Shown: positions 8,068 through 16,034 of the stretch, one piece after another
Layout of the letters: every line of letters begins with the position of its first letter
Position numbering within the stretch: the stretch's first letter is position 1
Assembly: GCA_021771715.1 (NCBI GenBank)
Contig: JAETOO010000001.1
Span: 310,001 to 374,000 of the forward strand
Origin: Oscillospiraceae bacterium
GTDB taxonomy: Bacteria; Bacillota; Clostridia; Lachnospirales; Lachnospiraceae
Reading direction: 5' to 3'
Length of the DNA: 64,000 bases
Notes under the pieces: generated by a model
What the model saw: only the letters and a program-made list of their open reading frames with translations
Databases searched by the model: none
What the model was told of the DNA's origin: nothing
Made by a program: the position numbers and the translations under genes

Positions 8068-9054
8068 CTATTTTTCCAGCATTTTTACAAATTTTTCGCG
8101 TTTCTCCTGCTGCCGGTTCATGACCTGCAGCTTATCAAGAAATCTTCTCGATATCCAGGCCTTGTTGCTCCCGTAATAGTAGTTCGCCAGCTTCCGGAAT
8201 TTCTCCGGGTAGAGCATCCGCACATAGAGAAGCCGCTTCTCCTTGGCCGACACCGGCCGGATCTGCACGTAGTGATCCAGCATCCGCATGCCGAGCCGCG
8301 GGTTCCAGTCCTGCTTCTCCAGAATCTTCCGCATAAAGCGGTAGAGATCGTTGATCTGGTAGTCGAACCGGCAGCACTCAAAATTGACCGTCGCCATGTC
8401 GTACCCCGACATCAGCACGTGATGGTGGTCGTAGTCCCCGTGGCAGACGCTCCCGCGCGCCGTGCTCTCCGAGATGTGGCCGAGCCCCGATTGCTGCCCG
8501 AGCAGCTGCTCCGCCTCGGACGCCTGGTCAAAATACACCGGGAAGGAGTCGAGAAACAGCCGCTCAAACTCTCCCTTCGTGTTTTTCTTCCTTATAAAAG
8601 AGCGGATCTTCTTCAGCTCCGCGTTCTGCGCGTGCAGCTCATCGAGCGGGGACGGCGCCGTGAAGCTCTTTTCCAGCTCAGGCTCGTTCGTCAGGTGCAT
8701 CAGCCGGTGCAGCCTCGCGAGATTCGTCACCGCCGCCAGAATCTCCGACTCGCTCGTCGTGTCGCACTCCCGCCCCGCATACCACTCCTTGACGACGTAT
8801 TTGTTGTCCTCCCAGTCGCGCGAAATCAATCCCCCCTCCTTGTTCGGGAGGATCACGTCTACCTTCCTGTACCCGCCGTCCCGGATCTGCTCCATCAGCC
8901 GGTTCTGGAACAGCGCTTTGTTCTCGGAGCCCGTGTAGTCGCTCAGAATCCGGGTTCCCTGCGGTGTGTCGAGAATGTACGCCCCCCGCGCGCGCCGTGT
9001 CCCGACCACCTCCAGCTCGTACTGCTCCAGTACCTTCAATGCTCTGTCATTCAT
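8068..9054 (-). CDS. CotS-family spore coat kinase-like protein
   Basis: A protein of 328 residues in the CotS/YutH group, which has a protein-kinase/aminoglycoside-phosphotransferase fold and associates with the spore coat. The kinase-like catalytic motif HGDYDHHHVL is at about 205-214, followed by NFECCRFDYQINDLYRFMRK, which corresponds to the metal-binding region. The N-terminal part has ISRDWEDNKYVVKEWYAGREC, as in CotS proteins. The ATG at 9054 has GGGGGAG seven bases upstream; the frame extends to 9231 without support. The substrate of this family is not established. Confidence 0.8.
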   Translation of the reverse strand: MNDRALKVLEQYELEVVGTRRARGAYILDTPQGTRILSDYTGSENKALFQNRLMEQIRDGGYRKVDVILPNKEGGLISRDWEDNKYVVKEWYAGRECDTTSESEILAAVTNLARLHRLMHLTNEPELEKSFTAPSPLDELHAQNAELKKIRSFIRKKNTKGEFERLFLDSFPVYFDQASEAEQLLGQQSGLGHISESTARGSVCHGDYDHHHVLMSGYDMATVNFECCRFDYQINDLYRFMRKILEKQDWNPRLGMRMLDHYVQIRPVSAKEKRLLYVRMLYPEKFRKLANYYYGSNKAWISRRFLDKLQVMNRQQEKREKFVKMLEK

Positions 9055-9388
9055 CCCGCTCCCCCTCTTTCTTTTCCAGACGGAATACCGCAAAACACTG
9101 TAAACCAACCGTCGCTGGCGCTCTCTTGACAGAGATAGAAACCCATGACAGCGGCTGCAGCGCTTTCGCAGCACTCTGCGTGAAATACCTGTTCTGTCAG
9201 ATCCCCTTCCGCCGTGCGCAAAAGGGGACAAAACAGGCAGCCGATCCGCGATGGGCGGAGGACTGCCTGCGTTCTCTCTATCATATGTGGGGGAACAAAA
9301 AAATATGTACGGCAGAGCGCTGCCAAATCAGTGGGCTCGTGTTAGCCCGGTCATTGCCGCGCAAGCACGCCGTCACGCGGCAGCACGG
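9055..9388. other. Intergenic region, no gene recognised
   Basis: Between the CotS-like gene and the HAD gene. A dyad CAGGCAG...CTGCCTG spans about 9235-9271. The open frames here are extensions or shadows of the flanking genes, and I see no supported promoter or gene. Confidence 0.4.
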
Positions 9389-9498
9389 ATGTCTGCTGCC
9401 GTCAAATATACATACATGTGCGTCTGCCTGGCTTATCACTCACATGTCTGCCGCCGTCAAATATACATACATGTGCGTCTGCCTGGCTTATCACTCAC
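9389..9498. repeat. 55-nt tandem duplication at the 3' end of the HAD gene
   Basis: Two directly adjacent 55-nt copies (9389-9443 and 9444-9498) differ at a single visible position (CTGCTGCC against CTGCCGCC). The second copy includes the TGA stop of the HAD gene (9495-9497), so the first carries a duplicate of that stop region. The unit length is not a multiple of three. Confidence 0.95.
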
Positions 9499-10148
9499 GC
9501 GAGCAAGCATCTCGTAAGCTCTTCTACATCCTCACAGATCGCATCCGCTCCCGCGGCCTCGAGCTCCTCGCGGCTGCCGTACCCGTAGAGGACTCCGACG
9601 CAGGGCAGCCCGTTCTCCTTCGCTCCCAGAACGTCGTGCTCACGGTCTCCGATCATGACCATCTCCCCGGCGTGCTCCCGTCCGACCTGTCTCAGAACCA
9701 GGTCGATCACCTGCCCTTTGCTCGTGATCTTCTCATCCAGCGTGCTGCCGACGATCCAGTCAAAGTACGGCGCGATGCCGAAGTGCTCCGCGATCCGCAT
9801 TGCAAACGGCTCAGGCTTCGAGGTCGCAACGATCAAATGCTTCCCCGCCTGCCTAAGAGCCGCCAGCAGTTCCGGGATCCCGTCGTAGACACGGTTCTCG
9901 CACCAGCCTCGGTCTGTGAAGTACTCGCGGTAATCCGCGATCGCCGCCATCCCCTCCTCGCGCGTCATCCCGTAATACCGGTGAAACGACTCCAGCAGCG
10001 GCGGCCCGACAAACGGCAGCAGCCGCTCGCGCTCCGGCACCGCGATCCCGCGCTTTCTCAGCGCATGCGCCACCGAGTTCACAATCCCGTCCGCGGAATC
10101 GGTCAGCGTTCCGTCGAGGTCAAACAAAATGTACGGATAGTTCTGCAT
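9495..10148 (-). CDS. HAD-family phosphatase, PGP/Gph-like
   Basis: A cytoplasmic phosphatase of about 217 residues with the HAD motifs FDLDGTLTDS (nucleophile Asp10, general acid Asp12), ATSKPE (motif II), the conserved Lys in DEKITSKGQV, and GDREHDVLGAKENG (motif IV). The cap-domain layout resembles phosphoglycolate phosphatases and PpaX, so the substrate is not certain. The ATG at 10148 is chosen for its strong AAGGAGATCACT; an in-frame ATG at 10178 overlaps the stop of the upstream DUF4276-like gene (TAATG). The GC-rich coding contrasts with the AT-richer module just upstream, so that module may have been inserted directly ahead of this gene. Confidence 0.88.
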   Translation of the reverse strand: MQNYPYILFDLDGTLTDSADGIVNSVAHALRKRGIAVPERERLLPFVGPPLLESFHRYYGMTREEGMAAIADYREYFTDRGWCENRVYDGIPELLAALRQAGKHLIVATSKPEPFAMRIAEHFGIAPYFDWIVGSTLDEKITSKGQVIDLVLRQVGREHAGEMVMIGDREHDVLGAKENGLPCVGVLYGYGSREELEAAGADAICEDVEELTRCLLA

Positions 10149-10177
10149 AGTGATCTCCTTCTCATGTTTGGTTTCCA

Positions 10178-10843
10178 TTACGCGGAAAGTCGTTTCTCAA
10201 TTTCTCCGATAAAATACTGATAACTCGGTGAAGCATTCTCATGCAAATTCAGACATTGGCCGATCTTATCTGCCCATTCGCACTTTGCCTTCGCAATCTC
10301 TTTATAATTACCATCTGCTTTTTTTCTGAGATTTGACAGCCCTTTTGGATATACTATTTCTGCTAAAGCCTGCCATGTATCACAGATGCCATCCTGTTCG
10401 TATCTCTTTATAAATTGTATTCTCGCATTCGGATAAGCCGCTTTGATTGCTTCCACATCTCCCAGAAGCCATGCTTCCATTTCCTTAACTGCTATGCAAA
10501 AGGTATAATCACACAGCACCAGATTAGCAAGCGCAACCTGCTCCAACTCTCTTTTAAACTGCTCCGTATCTCTTTTATCATTATCCAGAACAATTACGAG
10601 CGTCGCGTTCTCCATACTCTGTAATACTTTACTAAATGCCTTCATATAAAGAGGCAAATCATTCAGTAGTTTTCCTGTTTTTCTCTGTAATACATTCCCT
10701 TTCTTTTGCAAATGGCCAATTCCACCAAATGCTTTCACGTTCCACTCAATGCAGTCCTCGATGTGCTGATTTCTCACTTTTTCCATAACGTGATTCACCA
10801 AAATACTTGTTGACTGATCCTCTATCAGAAATTGGAAATACAT
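10178..10843 (-). CDS. DUF4276-family, TOPRIM-like partner of an ATPase
   Basis: A protein of 221 residues. I recognise the DUF4276 pattern: an N-terminal acidic strand motif FLIEDQSTS (Glu8), a central VIVLDNDKRD (Asp87 and Asp89), and then IAVKEMEAWLLGD (Glu121, Glu123, Trp125). Spacing of a Glu followed by DxD resembles the TOPRIM metal site of OLD-, AbiL- and PARIS-type effectors. Nuclease activity is an inference. The gene starts directly at the stop of the ATPase gene (TAGATG), so the two are co-translated. It is AT-richer than both sides, which suggests transfer. Likely the effector of a two-gene defence module. Confidence 0.7.
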   Translation of the reverse strand: MYFQFLIEDQSTSILVNHVMEKVRNQHIEDCIEWNVKAFGGIGHLQKKGNVLQRKTGKLLNDLPLYMKAFSKVLQSMENATLVIVLDNDKRDTEQFKRELEQVALANLVLCDYTFCIAVKEMEAWLLGDVEAIKAAYPNARIQFIKRYEQDGICDTWQALAEIVYPKGLSNLRKKADGNYKEIAKAKCEWADKIGQCLNLHENASPSYQYFIGEIEKRLSA

Positions 10844-12076
10844 CTATTCCTCCGTGCTTTCAAAATATTTGCTGTACCACATATCACCGATCGTAACTCC
10901 TTCCTCTGCCAACTCTTTGACGAAGGTATATTCCGAAGCTCTTTTGACGCTGGAGTAACCATCCGCCCCCTTCGTCAGCACCCACACATCATCTGGACCC
11001 AGTGAGTTTACAAAAAAGGGGCTGTGAGTTGTAACAAAAAGCTGTTTTGAAAACCCTTTGCCCACATTTTCTCTCATTTCTTCAGCCAATTCTCCTAAAT
11101 AATGATGATACAATCCATTTTCAGGCTCTTCTATAAACACCAGTTGCCTTGGATTTTTTTCGTGAAGTAGTAAATAGTAGGCAAAAAGCTTCAACGTTCC
11201 ATCCGACATTCTCTGAGAATAGAACGGCTGTGTAAAACCTTGCTCATAAAAACGCAGCATCATCTGCCCATTTTCGAATCTCTGTGGTTCAATTTTTTCT
11301 ATTCCCGGAAGTTTCGACTGAATTTCCGCTAACACTTTTTCAAAATCTTTTCGGTTCTCGCGGTACATATATTGTGCAACATTATTAATGTTACTCCCAA
11401 TTCTATCCAGATATGCCTGCGGCGCCGCCGTCTGCAATCTTCTCGCCGCGTCAGGCGAAAAATAGCAAAGGTACCAGCTTCTCAAAAAATTCAGAAATTT
11501 TTCGATACGATCATATTGTTTCATAGCTCCTAAAGTCACAATAGCCGGACGGCGCACATCTGAGAGTTGAACTTCTATTTTCTTTCCGGTAATACTTCCA
11601 TCATCATCCTGCCCACCATCGTCATTTCCTTCAAACGCATATCCACTTCCATTCTGCAAATACATGAAAGAACGAGGCCATCCATGCTTTTCCAGGCGCT
11701 GCCGTAACCGCTCCATCTTTACATATGGACGACCGGATTGATCCAGATCAATCTCCAATTCATAAGTAATAGGACGTGTGTTACTCGACTCACGGTAATA
11801 CAACTCAAATCGAATCGGCTCCGTTGCGCCCTGCGAAACTAATCGTTCAAATCCACCACGATTATTTGAATCACAGGCAGCCTCCACACCTATCTCTAGG
11901 CAATCCGCGATAAATCCAAAGGCATCTGCCAGCGTACTTTTTCCATTTCCGCTAGGTCCGATAATGGCAACTAAATTGCCAAGCACCCGCTCATTTTGAC
12001 GGGTCCTCGTCTTCCCCAGTACAATATGTTTTAACACCCCATAATTTTGAATTTCAATTCCTTCTATTTTCCCCAT
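10844..12076 (-). CDS. AAA/ABC-type ATPase of a putative defence module
   Basis: About 410 residues in the SMC/OLD-like ATPase class. Walker A GPSGNGKST is at about 40-48, an ABC-signature-like RMSDGTLKL comes before Walker B LVFIEEPENGLYHHYL, and the switch-like TTHSPFFVNS follows. The insertion between Walker A and the signature is about 230 residues with a short helical segment, not a long SMC coiled coil. The start at 12076 has GGAGAGGG just upstream; the frame opens to 12139 without a site. It is followed at once by a DUF4276-type gene. This pairing is like AbiL (ATPase plus RloB) and PARIS (AriA/AriB) but is not assignable to either by eye. Confidence 0.8.
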   Translation of the reverse strand: MGKIEGIEIQNYGVLKHIVLGKTRTRQNERVLGNLVAIIGPSGNGKSTLADAFGFIADCLEIGVEAACDSNNRGGFERLVSQGATEPIRFELYYRESSNTRPITYELEIDLDQSGRPYVKMERLRQRLEKHGWPRSFMYLQNGSGYAFEGNDDGGQDDDGSITGKKIEVQLSDVRRPAIVTLGAMKQYDRIEKFLNFLRSWYLCYFSPDAARRLQTAAPQAYLDRIGSNINNVAQYMYRENRKDFEKVLAEIQSKLPGIEKIEPQRFENGQMMLRFYEQGFTQPFYSQRMSDGTLKLFAYYLLLHEKNPRQLVFIEEPENGLYHHYLGELAEEMRENVGKGFSKQLFVTTHSPFFVNSLGPDDVWVLTKGADGYSSVKRASEYTFVKELAEEGVTIGDMWYSKYFESTEE

Positions 12077-12110
12077 ATCCCTCTCCGCTTTCAAGTTTTC
12101 TTCTTTTTCT

Positions 12111-12139
12111 ATCATAGCATGTAGGCTTAAAAATGGCAA
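12111..12139 (-). promoter_or_regulatory. Promoter of the ATPase/DUF4276 module
   Basis: On the minus strand TTGCCA (12134-12139), a 17-nt spacer, and TATGAT (12111-12116), about 35 nt upstream of the ATPase start codon. Confidence 0.55.
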
Positions 12140-12178
12140 TAAAACAAGTCAAGCATTTTACACCTCACAAGCTACCAC

Positions 12179-12583
12179 TCACTTGAACGCATCCTGCACC
12201 ATGACCCGCGCCCCATCTTCCAGCGTGCGGTCGGCCTCCACCACGATCTCATCGAAGAGGCTTGCACGCAGCGCCGCCCTCTCTTCGTCCTGCGCCAGCA
12301 CCTCGGCCGGAAACAGCTGCACGTACTGTTCCTTTCCGAATTTTCCGTCCCGCTCGCCGAGCGCATAGACCCAGTACCGCTCTCCTTCCAGGCGCAGTGC
12401 AGAGACCGGAACGGTATACTCATACTGCTCCTCCTTGCCGTCTGCGACGACCGTGCCGGGCTTTAACGCGGATACCGTCACCTGCGGCAGCCGGATGCGC
12501 TCAATCTTCGCAGAAACCACTGTGCAGAAAAGCAGGAGCAAAAACAGATATTCCGCTGTTTTACGGATGATTTTTTTCCTCAT
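12179..12583 (-). CDS. Small exported protein resembling the C-terminal domain of a membrane fusion protein
   Basis: A 134-residue protein with an N-terminal hydrophobic segment (EYLFLLLLFCTVVSA, about 11-25) and then a beta-rich domain. The order SALRLEGERYWVYAL, YVQLFPAEVLAQ, DEIVVEADRTLEDGARVMV recalls the distal domain of HlyD/RND-type adaptors, without the lipoyl or hairpin domains. That resemblance is weak and by eye only. It is the last gene of the transporter run, following the MalG-like permease by 13 nt. The ATG at 12583 has GAAGGAG; two codons further up is another ATG without a site. Confidence 0.55.
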   Translation of the reverse strand: MRKKIIRKTAEYLFLLLLFCTVVSAKIERIRLPQVTVSALKPGTVVADGKEEQYEYTVPVSALRLEGERYWVYALGERDGKFGKEQYVQLFPAEVLAQDEERAALRASLFDEIVVEADRTLEDGARVMVQDAFK

Positions 12584-12596
12584 AGACACTCCTTCG

Positions 12597-13439
12597 TCAC
12601 TTTATGCCTGACACCGCGATTCCTCCTGAGAGCTCATCGCGGAAATATGCGAACAGCAGCAGCACCGGGAGCAGCGCCAGCAGTCCGCACGCGAAGATTT
12701 CCGGCCCGCTGCCCGCGGTGAAATCCGCCAGAAAAACCGACAGCGGATACTTGCTCTTTTCCTTCAGAAAGACCATCGGCTGCTCTACCATATTCCAGTT
12801 ATCCACGAAATTCAAAATCAACAGCGATGCGATTCCGCCCCTGCTGATCGGAAGCGCTATGCTGACCAGCCTCCGGATCGCCCCCGCTCCATCGAGCCGC
12901 GCCGCCTCGAGCACCTCCTTCGGGATCTCATCCATGACCTGCTTCATCAAAAAGACTCCGAAGGAGGAAAAGATTCCCGGCAAAATGACCGCCGCGTAGC
13001 TGCCGATCAGATCCAGCCGGTCCAGAATGATATAATTGCTGACGAGCGTCACCTGATACGGCATCATCATCAAAATCACGACCAGTACGAACAGCACCCT
13101 GCGTCCGGGAAACTGAAATCTGGAGAACCCGTATCCGGCCAGGCAGGAGACCGTGATCTGTCCCGCCGCGATCGCCGCCGTGATCCCGATGGAGTTCCAG
13201 AATTTCATCAGATAGCCGGGCTCTGACAGGAGCACCGTAAAGAGCGCGTCCAGCGACCAGCGGTCCGGCAGAAGGTGAAACGCCAGGTACACTTCCTCCC
13301 CGGTCGCCATGCCGCCGTAGTAATAGTAATATTCCTCCGCGCTCATAAACGCATTCAGAATCGTATAGACGAACGGCAGCAGCGCAAGCACTGCCGCCAA
13401 TACCAGAATTCCTCTTTTCGCCATCCTCATTTCTGCCAC
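12597..13439 (-). CDS. Sugar ABC transporter permease, MalG/CUT1 type
   Basis: An integral membrane permease of 280 residues with about six hydrophobic helices. The cytoplasmic EAA loop EAARLDGAGAIRRLVSIALPIS docks the ATPase. No ATPase gene is nearby, as is usual for CUT1 systems, which share MsiK-type ATPases. It follows the MalF-like gene by six bases and is followed by the small exported protein. The substrate cannot be read from the sequence. Confidence 0.9.
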   Translation of the reverse strand: MAEMRMAKRGILVLAAVLALLPFVYTILNAFMSAEEYYYYYGGMATGEEVYLAFHLLPDRWSLDALFTVLLSEPGYLMKFWNSIGITAAIAAGQITVSCLAGYGFSRFQFPGRRVLFVLVVILMMMPYQVTLVSNYIILDRLDLIGSYAAVILPGIFSSFGVFLMKQVMDEIPKEVLEAARLDGAGAIRRLVSIALPISRGGIASLLILNFVDNWNMVEQPMVFLKEKSKYPLSVFLADFTAGSGPEIFACGLLALLPVLLLFAYFRDELSGGIAVSGIK

Positions 13440-13445
13440 CCTCCG

Positions 13446-14375
13446 TCATGTTCCGTGCGGAAACCTTTTGCTTGTTCTCTTCCCGCCACGTCCCCTGCGA
13501 ATTTTCTTCCGGCTCCCTCCGTCACTTTCACTGCGGTACTTCCCTGCGAACAGCAGAATCACGAGCAGGAAGATGAGCAGGAACACCAGAATTGCCGCCA
13601 CCGAGAGCCGCTGATAGTTCAGGTTCTCAAAATTATTGTTCATAAAGTGCTGCAGCATGTAGATGCTCTTGTGCGGATATTTTCCGCCGAGCAGATACGC
13701 CTCCCGGTAACACTTGAAGGCGTTGATGACGGACATGACAAACACGAACAGCGCGCTTGGGGCCAGCAGCGGACACTGGATGTACCGGAAATACTGCCGC
13801 TTCCCGGCGCCGTCCAGCTTTGCGGCCTCCTCACATTCCGCCGGGATTGCCTGCAGGCCGGTCAAGAACAGGACCATGTTGTAGCCGCAATTCTTCCATA
13901 TATAAAGGAACAGCAGCACGTAGAACGCCAGCCCTGACTGAAACCAATCCTTCTCCTCCCAGCCCAGCTGATACAAAATCCGATTGAAGATCCCGAACTC
14001 GGAGAGCATGACCTGGACAAACATCACGACCGAGCCAATCGGTATGACCATCGGATACAGAAAAATGGACTGGAACAATTTCGTGCGCCTGGCGTTTCCG
14101 TAGAGCAGCAGAGAGAGGCACAGCGAAATCACCATGATCAGCGGAATCCCGATCCCCATAAACCGGAACGTATTCGAGGCCGCCAACTGAAAGGCGTAGC
14201 TCTGCAGCACCTCCGCATAGTGTGTCCACCCGGCGAAGGTCCCGCCGCCGATCCCGGACGTAAAGGAATACCCGACACTGATTCCGAACGGTATAATATA
14301 AAACAGCAGAAATCCGGCTAAAAACGGCAATACAAACAGGATTCCGGTCAGGCTCTCCCTCTTTTTCAGGCTCAT
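13446..14375 (-). CDS. Sugar ABC transporter permease, MalF/UgpA type
   Basis: A membrane permease of about 309 residues, starting MSLKKRESLTGILFVLPFLA, with six predicted helices and the EAA loop EEAAKLDGAGKRQYFRYIQCP. It forms the pair with the MalG-like gene downstream. The ATG at 14375 overlaps the TGA of a repeat-coded ORF (ATGA), with GGGGGG about 11 nt upstream. The frame is open to 14399. It belongs to the run that begins with the ECF sigma factor at 21.5 kb. Confidence 0.9.
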   Translation of the reverse strand: MSLKKRESLTGILFVLPFLAGFLLFYIIPFGISVGYSFTSGIGGGTFAGWTHYAEVLQSYAFQLAASNTFRFMGIGIPLIMVISLCLSLLLYGNARRTKLFQSIFLYPMVIPIGSVVMFVQVMLSEFGIFNRILYQLGWEEKDWFQSGLAFYVLLFLYIWKNCGYNMVLFLTGLQAIPAECEEAAKLDGAGKRQYFRYIQCPLLAPSALFVFVMSVINAFKCYREAYLLGGKYPHKSIYMLQHFMNNNFENLNYQRLSVAAILVFLLIFLLVILLFAGKYRSESDGGSRKKIRRGRGGKRTSKRFPHGT

Positions 14376-14611
14376 GTTCTTACACCCCCCACTCGGCACA
14401 CTTGTCTGCGTCCACTTACCCCATCAGACGTACTACTCTCAACACATCCGGCTGCTTCGTCGGCCATGCAATGCGCATTACTTCCGGCTGCTTCGGCAGC
14501 CATACAATGCGCATCACTTCCAGCTGCTTCGGCGGCCATGCAATGCGCATCACTTCCGGCTGCTTCGACAATCATGCAATGCACATCATTTCCGGCTGCT
14601 TTAGCTAGCAT
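14372..14611 (-). CDS. Possible small ORF made of 12-residue repeats, coupled to the permease
   Basis: A 79-residue frame made mostly of a 12-residue repeat (AEAAGSDAHCMA and variants), running from just after the solute-binding protein stop to a TGA that overlaps the ATG of the MalF-like permease (ATGA). The overlap and the unit of exactly 36 nt are what one expects of a translated coupler. Against it, no good ribosome-binding site precedes 14611, the product has no recognised domain, and several frames of such arrays are open. Treat as a hypothesis. Confidence 0.35.
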   Translation of the reverse strand: MLAKAAGNDVHCMIVEAAGSDAHCMAAEAAGSDAHCMAAEAAGSNAHCMADEAAGCVESSTSDGVSGRRQVCRVGGVRT

Positions 14612-14627
14612 ACAATGCGCATCGCTT
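14448..14627. repeat. 36-nt x 5 tandem repeat
   Basis: Exactly 180 bp, five 36-nt units with a forward consensus starting CCGGCTGCTTCGGC and ending AATGCGCATCACTT. Units differ at a few positions each. It fills the gap between a solute-binding protein gene and its permease genes. Confidence 0.95.
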
Positions 14628-14631
14628 CCGC

Positions 14632-15972
14632 TTACTCCGTGAGATAAATTTTCACATACTCTTCAAACTCTGCTAGGCAATCCTCATAGTCCGCATCCCC
14701 GGCATAGAACGGTTCCATTGCGCTGAAAAATTTCTGTGCGGTCAGGTCGCTCAGAAAAATACTTCCATCCGGCTCGGTCAGCATTCTCTTATATTCTTCC
14801 AGAAACTCTGCGCCTGGCTCACCGATTTCCAGCATCTCCCTGCCGCCCTCCATCACCTCGCTCAGATTCTCCTCGATCGCCGCCTCCAGAGCCGCCCGCT
14901 GCACCGGGATATAGGACGTGTAGGAAGCCAGTGTACTCTGCATTTCCTCCCGCAAAAACAGGCGGAGCATATTCCACGCATTCTGCTTATTCTCACTGTT
15001 GGCCCGTATTCCCGCGTACAGCCGGACCTCCGCCAGAAGCTTTCCGCCGGAAGTACGGAACGGCAGGATGACAGGCGTATCCTGCGCCGCAATGGCGGCA
15101 GCCGCACTCAAGTAACCCTCCATTGCAATGGGAACCGCGACATACGCCCTGCGCTCCAGGATATCCTTCCCGTACCCATAATACCGAAACTCTCCAAAGA
15201 CGTTATCCAGCTCCTCCTCGTACATCCGGCAGTAGGCAGTGCACGCTTCCTGCAGCACGGCCTGATCCACGCCGATCTCGCCGTCCTCATAGTTCAGGAA
15301 CGAGTCTCCCAGATGCTGCGGGAAAGACATCAGCTGTGCGCCGTCGGCCAGAATCCGATCGCTGTAATCTGCGTCGTACAGCGCGGCGATTTCCTTGAGC
15401 ACGGAGACCGTATCGGTACACGCGCCAAGGTCAAAGCCGATTTCTTCCAGTCCCTCCCGCGAGGCGATTCCAAGCCGGAGATCGTAGTTCAGAGGCATCA
15501 CGTACTGTGTTCCGTCGAACCGTCCGCCCTCCACCACAGGCATCACGTAGGACGCTTCCTCCCATCCGTTTTCCGGTGTCATGAACGCATCCAGAGGTGC
15601 AAACACACCCGCCGCCAGCAGCTTGTAGACGTCATCCGTCCCCCAGCTGTTGAATAGCAGGAGGTCCGGGCCGCCGCCGGCCATCAGCTCCGTCTTCATT
15701 CTGACCGGATCCGCCATCATCTCATCCATGCTGTAGGTGATCACGTTCAGCTCCACCTCCGGCCATGTCTGCCTGAACTCTTCCAGCGCCTTCGCGTAGA
15801 TGTAGTGTTCCTGCTCCTCACTCATATACAGCGTGAGGCTGCTGTTCTCATCCGCCTTCACCGTGTGCCCGCCTGCTGCCGCCAGCAGCACAGCCCCGAG
15901 CGCCAGACACGCACCCGCTTTTCTTCCCATTCTGCGCCTTATCTGTTCCATCTGATTTCTCATTCCTCTCAT
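14632..15972 (-). CDS. Extracellular solute-binding protein (CUT1-like)
   Basis: About 446 residues, with an export signal (basic start, then ACLALGAVLLAAAGG) and a likely signal peptidase cleavage near HTVKADE. No lipobox cysteine is evident, which is unusual for a binding protein of a Gram-positive cell. The mature part has family landmarks: SLTLYMSEEQEHYIYAKALE, GGGPDLLLFNSWGTDDVYKL, GTQYVMPLNYDLRLGI, and YVAVPIAMEGYLSAA. It is the third of three consecutive binding-protein-like genes and the one nearest the permeases. The ATG at 15972 fits GGAGGG best; ATGs at 15981 and 15963 are alternatives. Confidence 0.85.
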   Translation of the reverse strand: MRGMRNQMEQIRRRMGRKAGACLALGAVLLAAAGGHTVKADENSSLTLYMSEEQEHYIYAKALEEFRQTWPEVELNVITYSMDEMMADPVRMKTELMAGGGPDLLLFNSWGTDDVYKLLAAGVFAPLDAFMTPENGWEEASYVMPVVEGGRFDGTQYVMPLNYDLRLGIASREGLEEIGFDLGACTDTVSVLKEIAALYDADYSDRILADGAQLMSFPQHLGDSFLNYEDGEIGVDQAVLQEACTAYCRMYEEELDNVFGEFRYYGYGKDILERRAYVAVPIAMEGYLSAAAAIAAQDTPVILPFRTSGGKLLAEVRLYAGIRANSENKQNAWNMLRLFLREEMQSTLASYTSYIPVQRAALEAAIEENLSEVMEGGREMLEIGEPGAEFLEEYKRMLTEPDGSIFLSDLTAQKFFSAMEPFYAGDADYEDCLAEFEEYVKIYLTE

Positions 15973-16034
15973 TTTCCTCATCCCTCCGGCCCTTTTCTTA
16001 TCTGACAGCCCCGTCCATTTTCACCCGTAGCTCC

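Noticed and set aside
10178-12076. Septu (PtuA/PtuB) or Gabija system
   Set aside because: The partner has no HNH motif as in PtuB and no UvrD-like helicase as in GajB.
14448-14627. CRISPR array with 36-nt repeats
   Set aside because: The 36 nt is the full period; there are no spacers between units.
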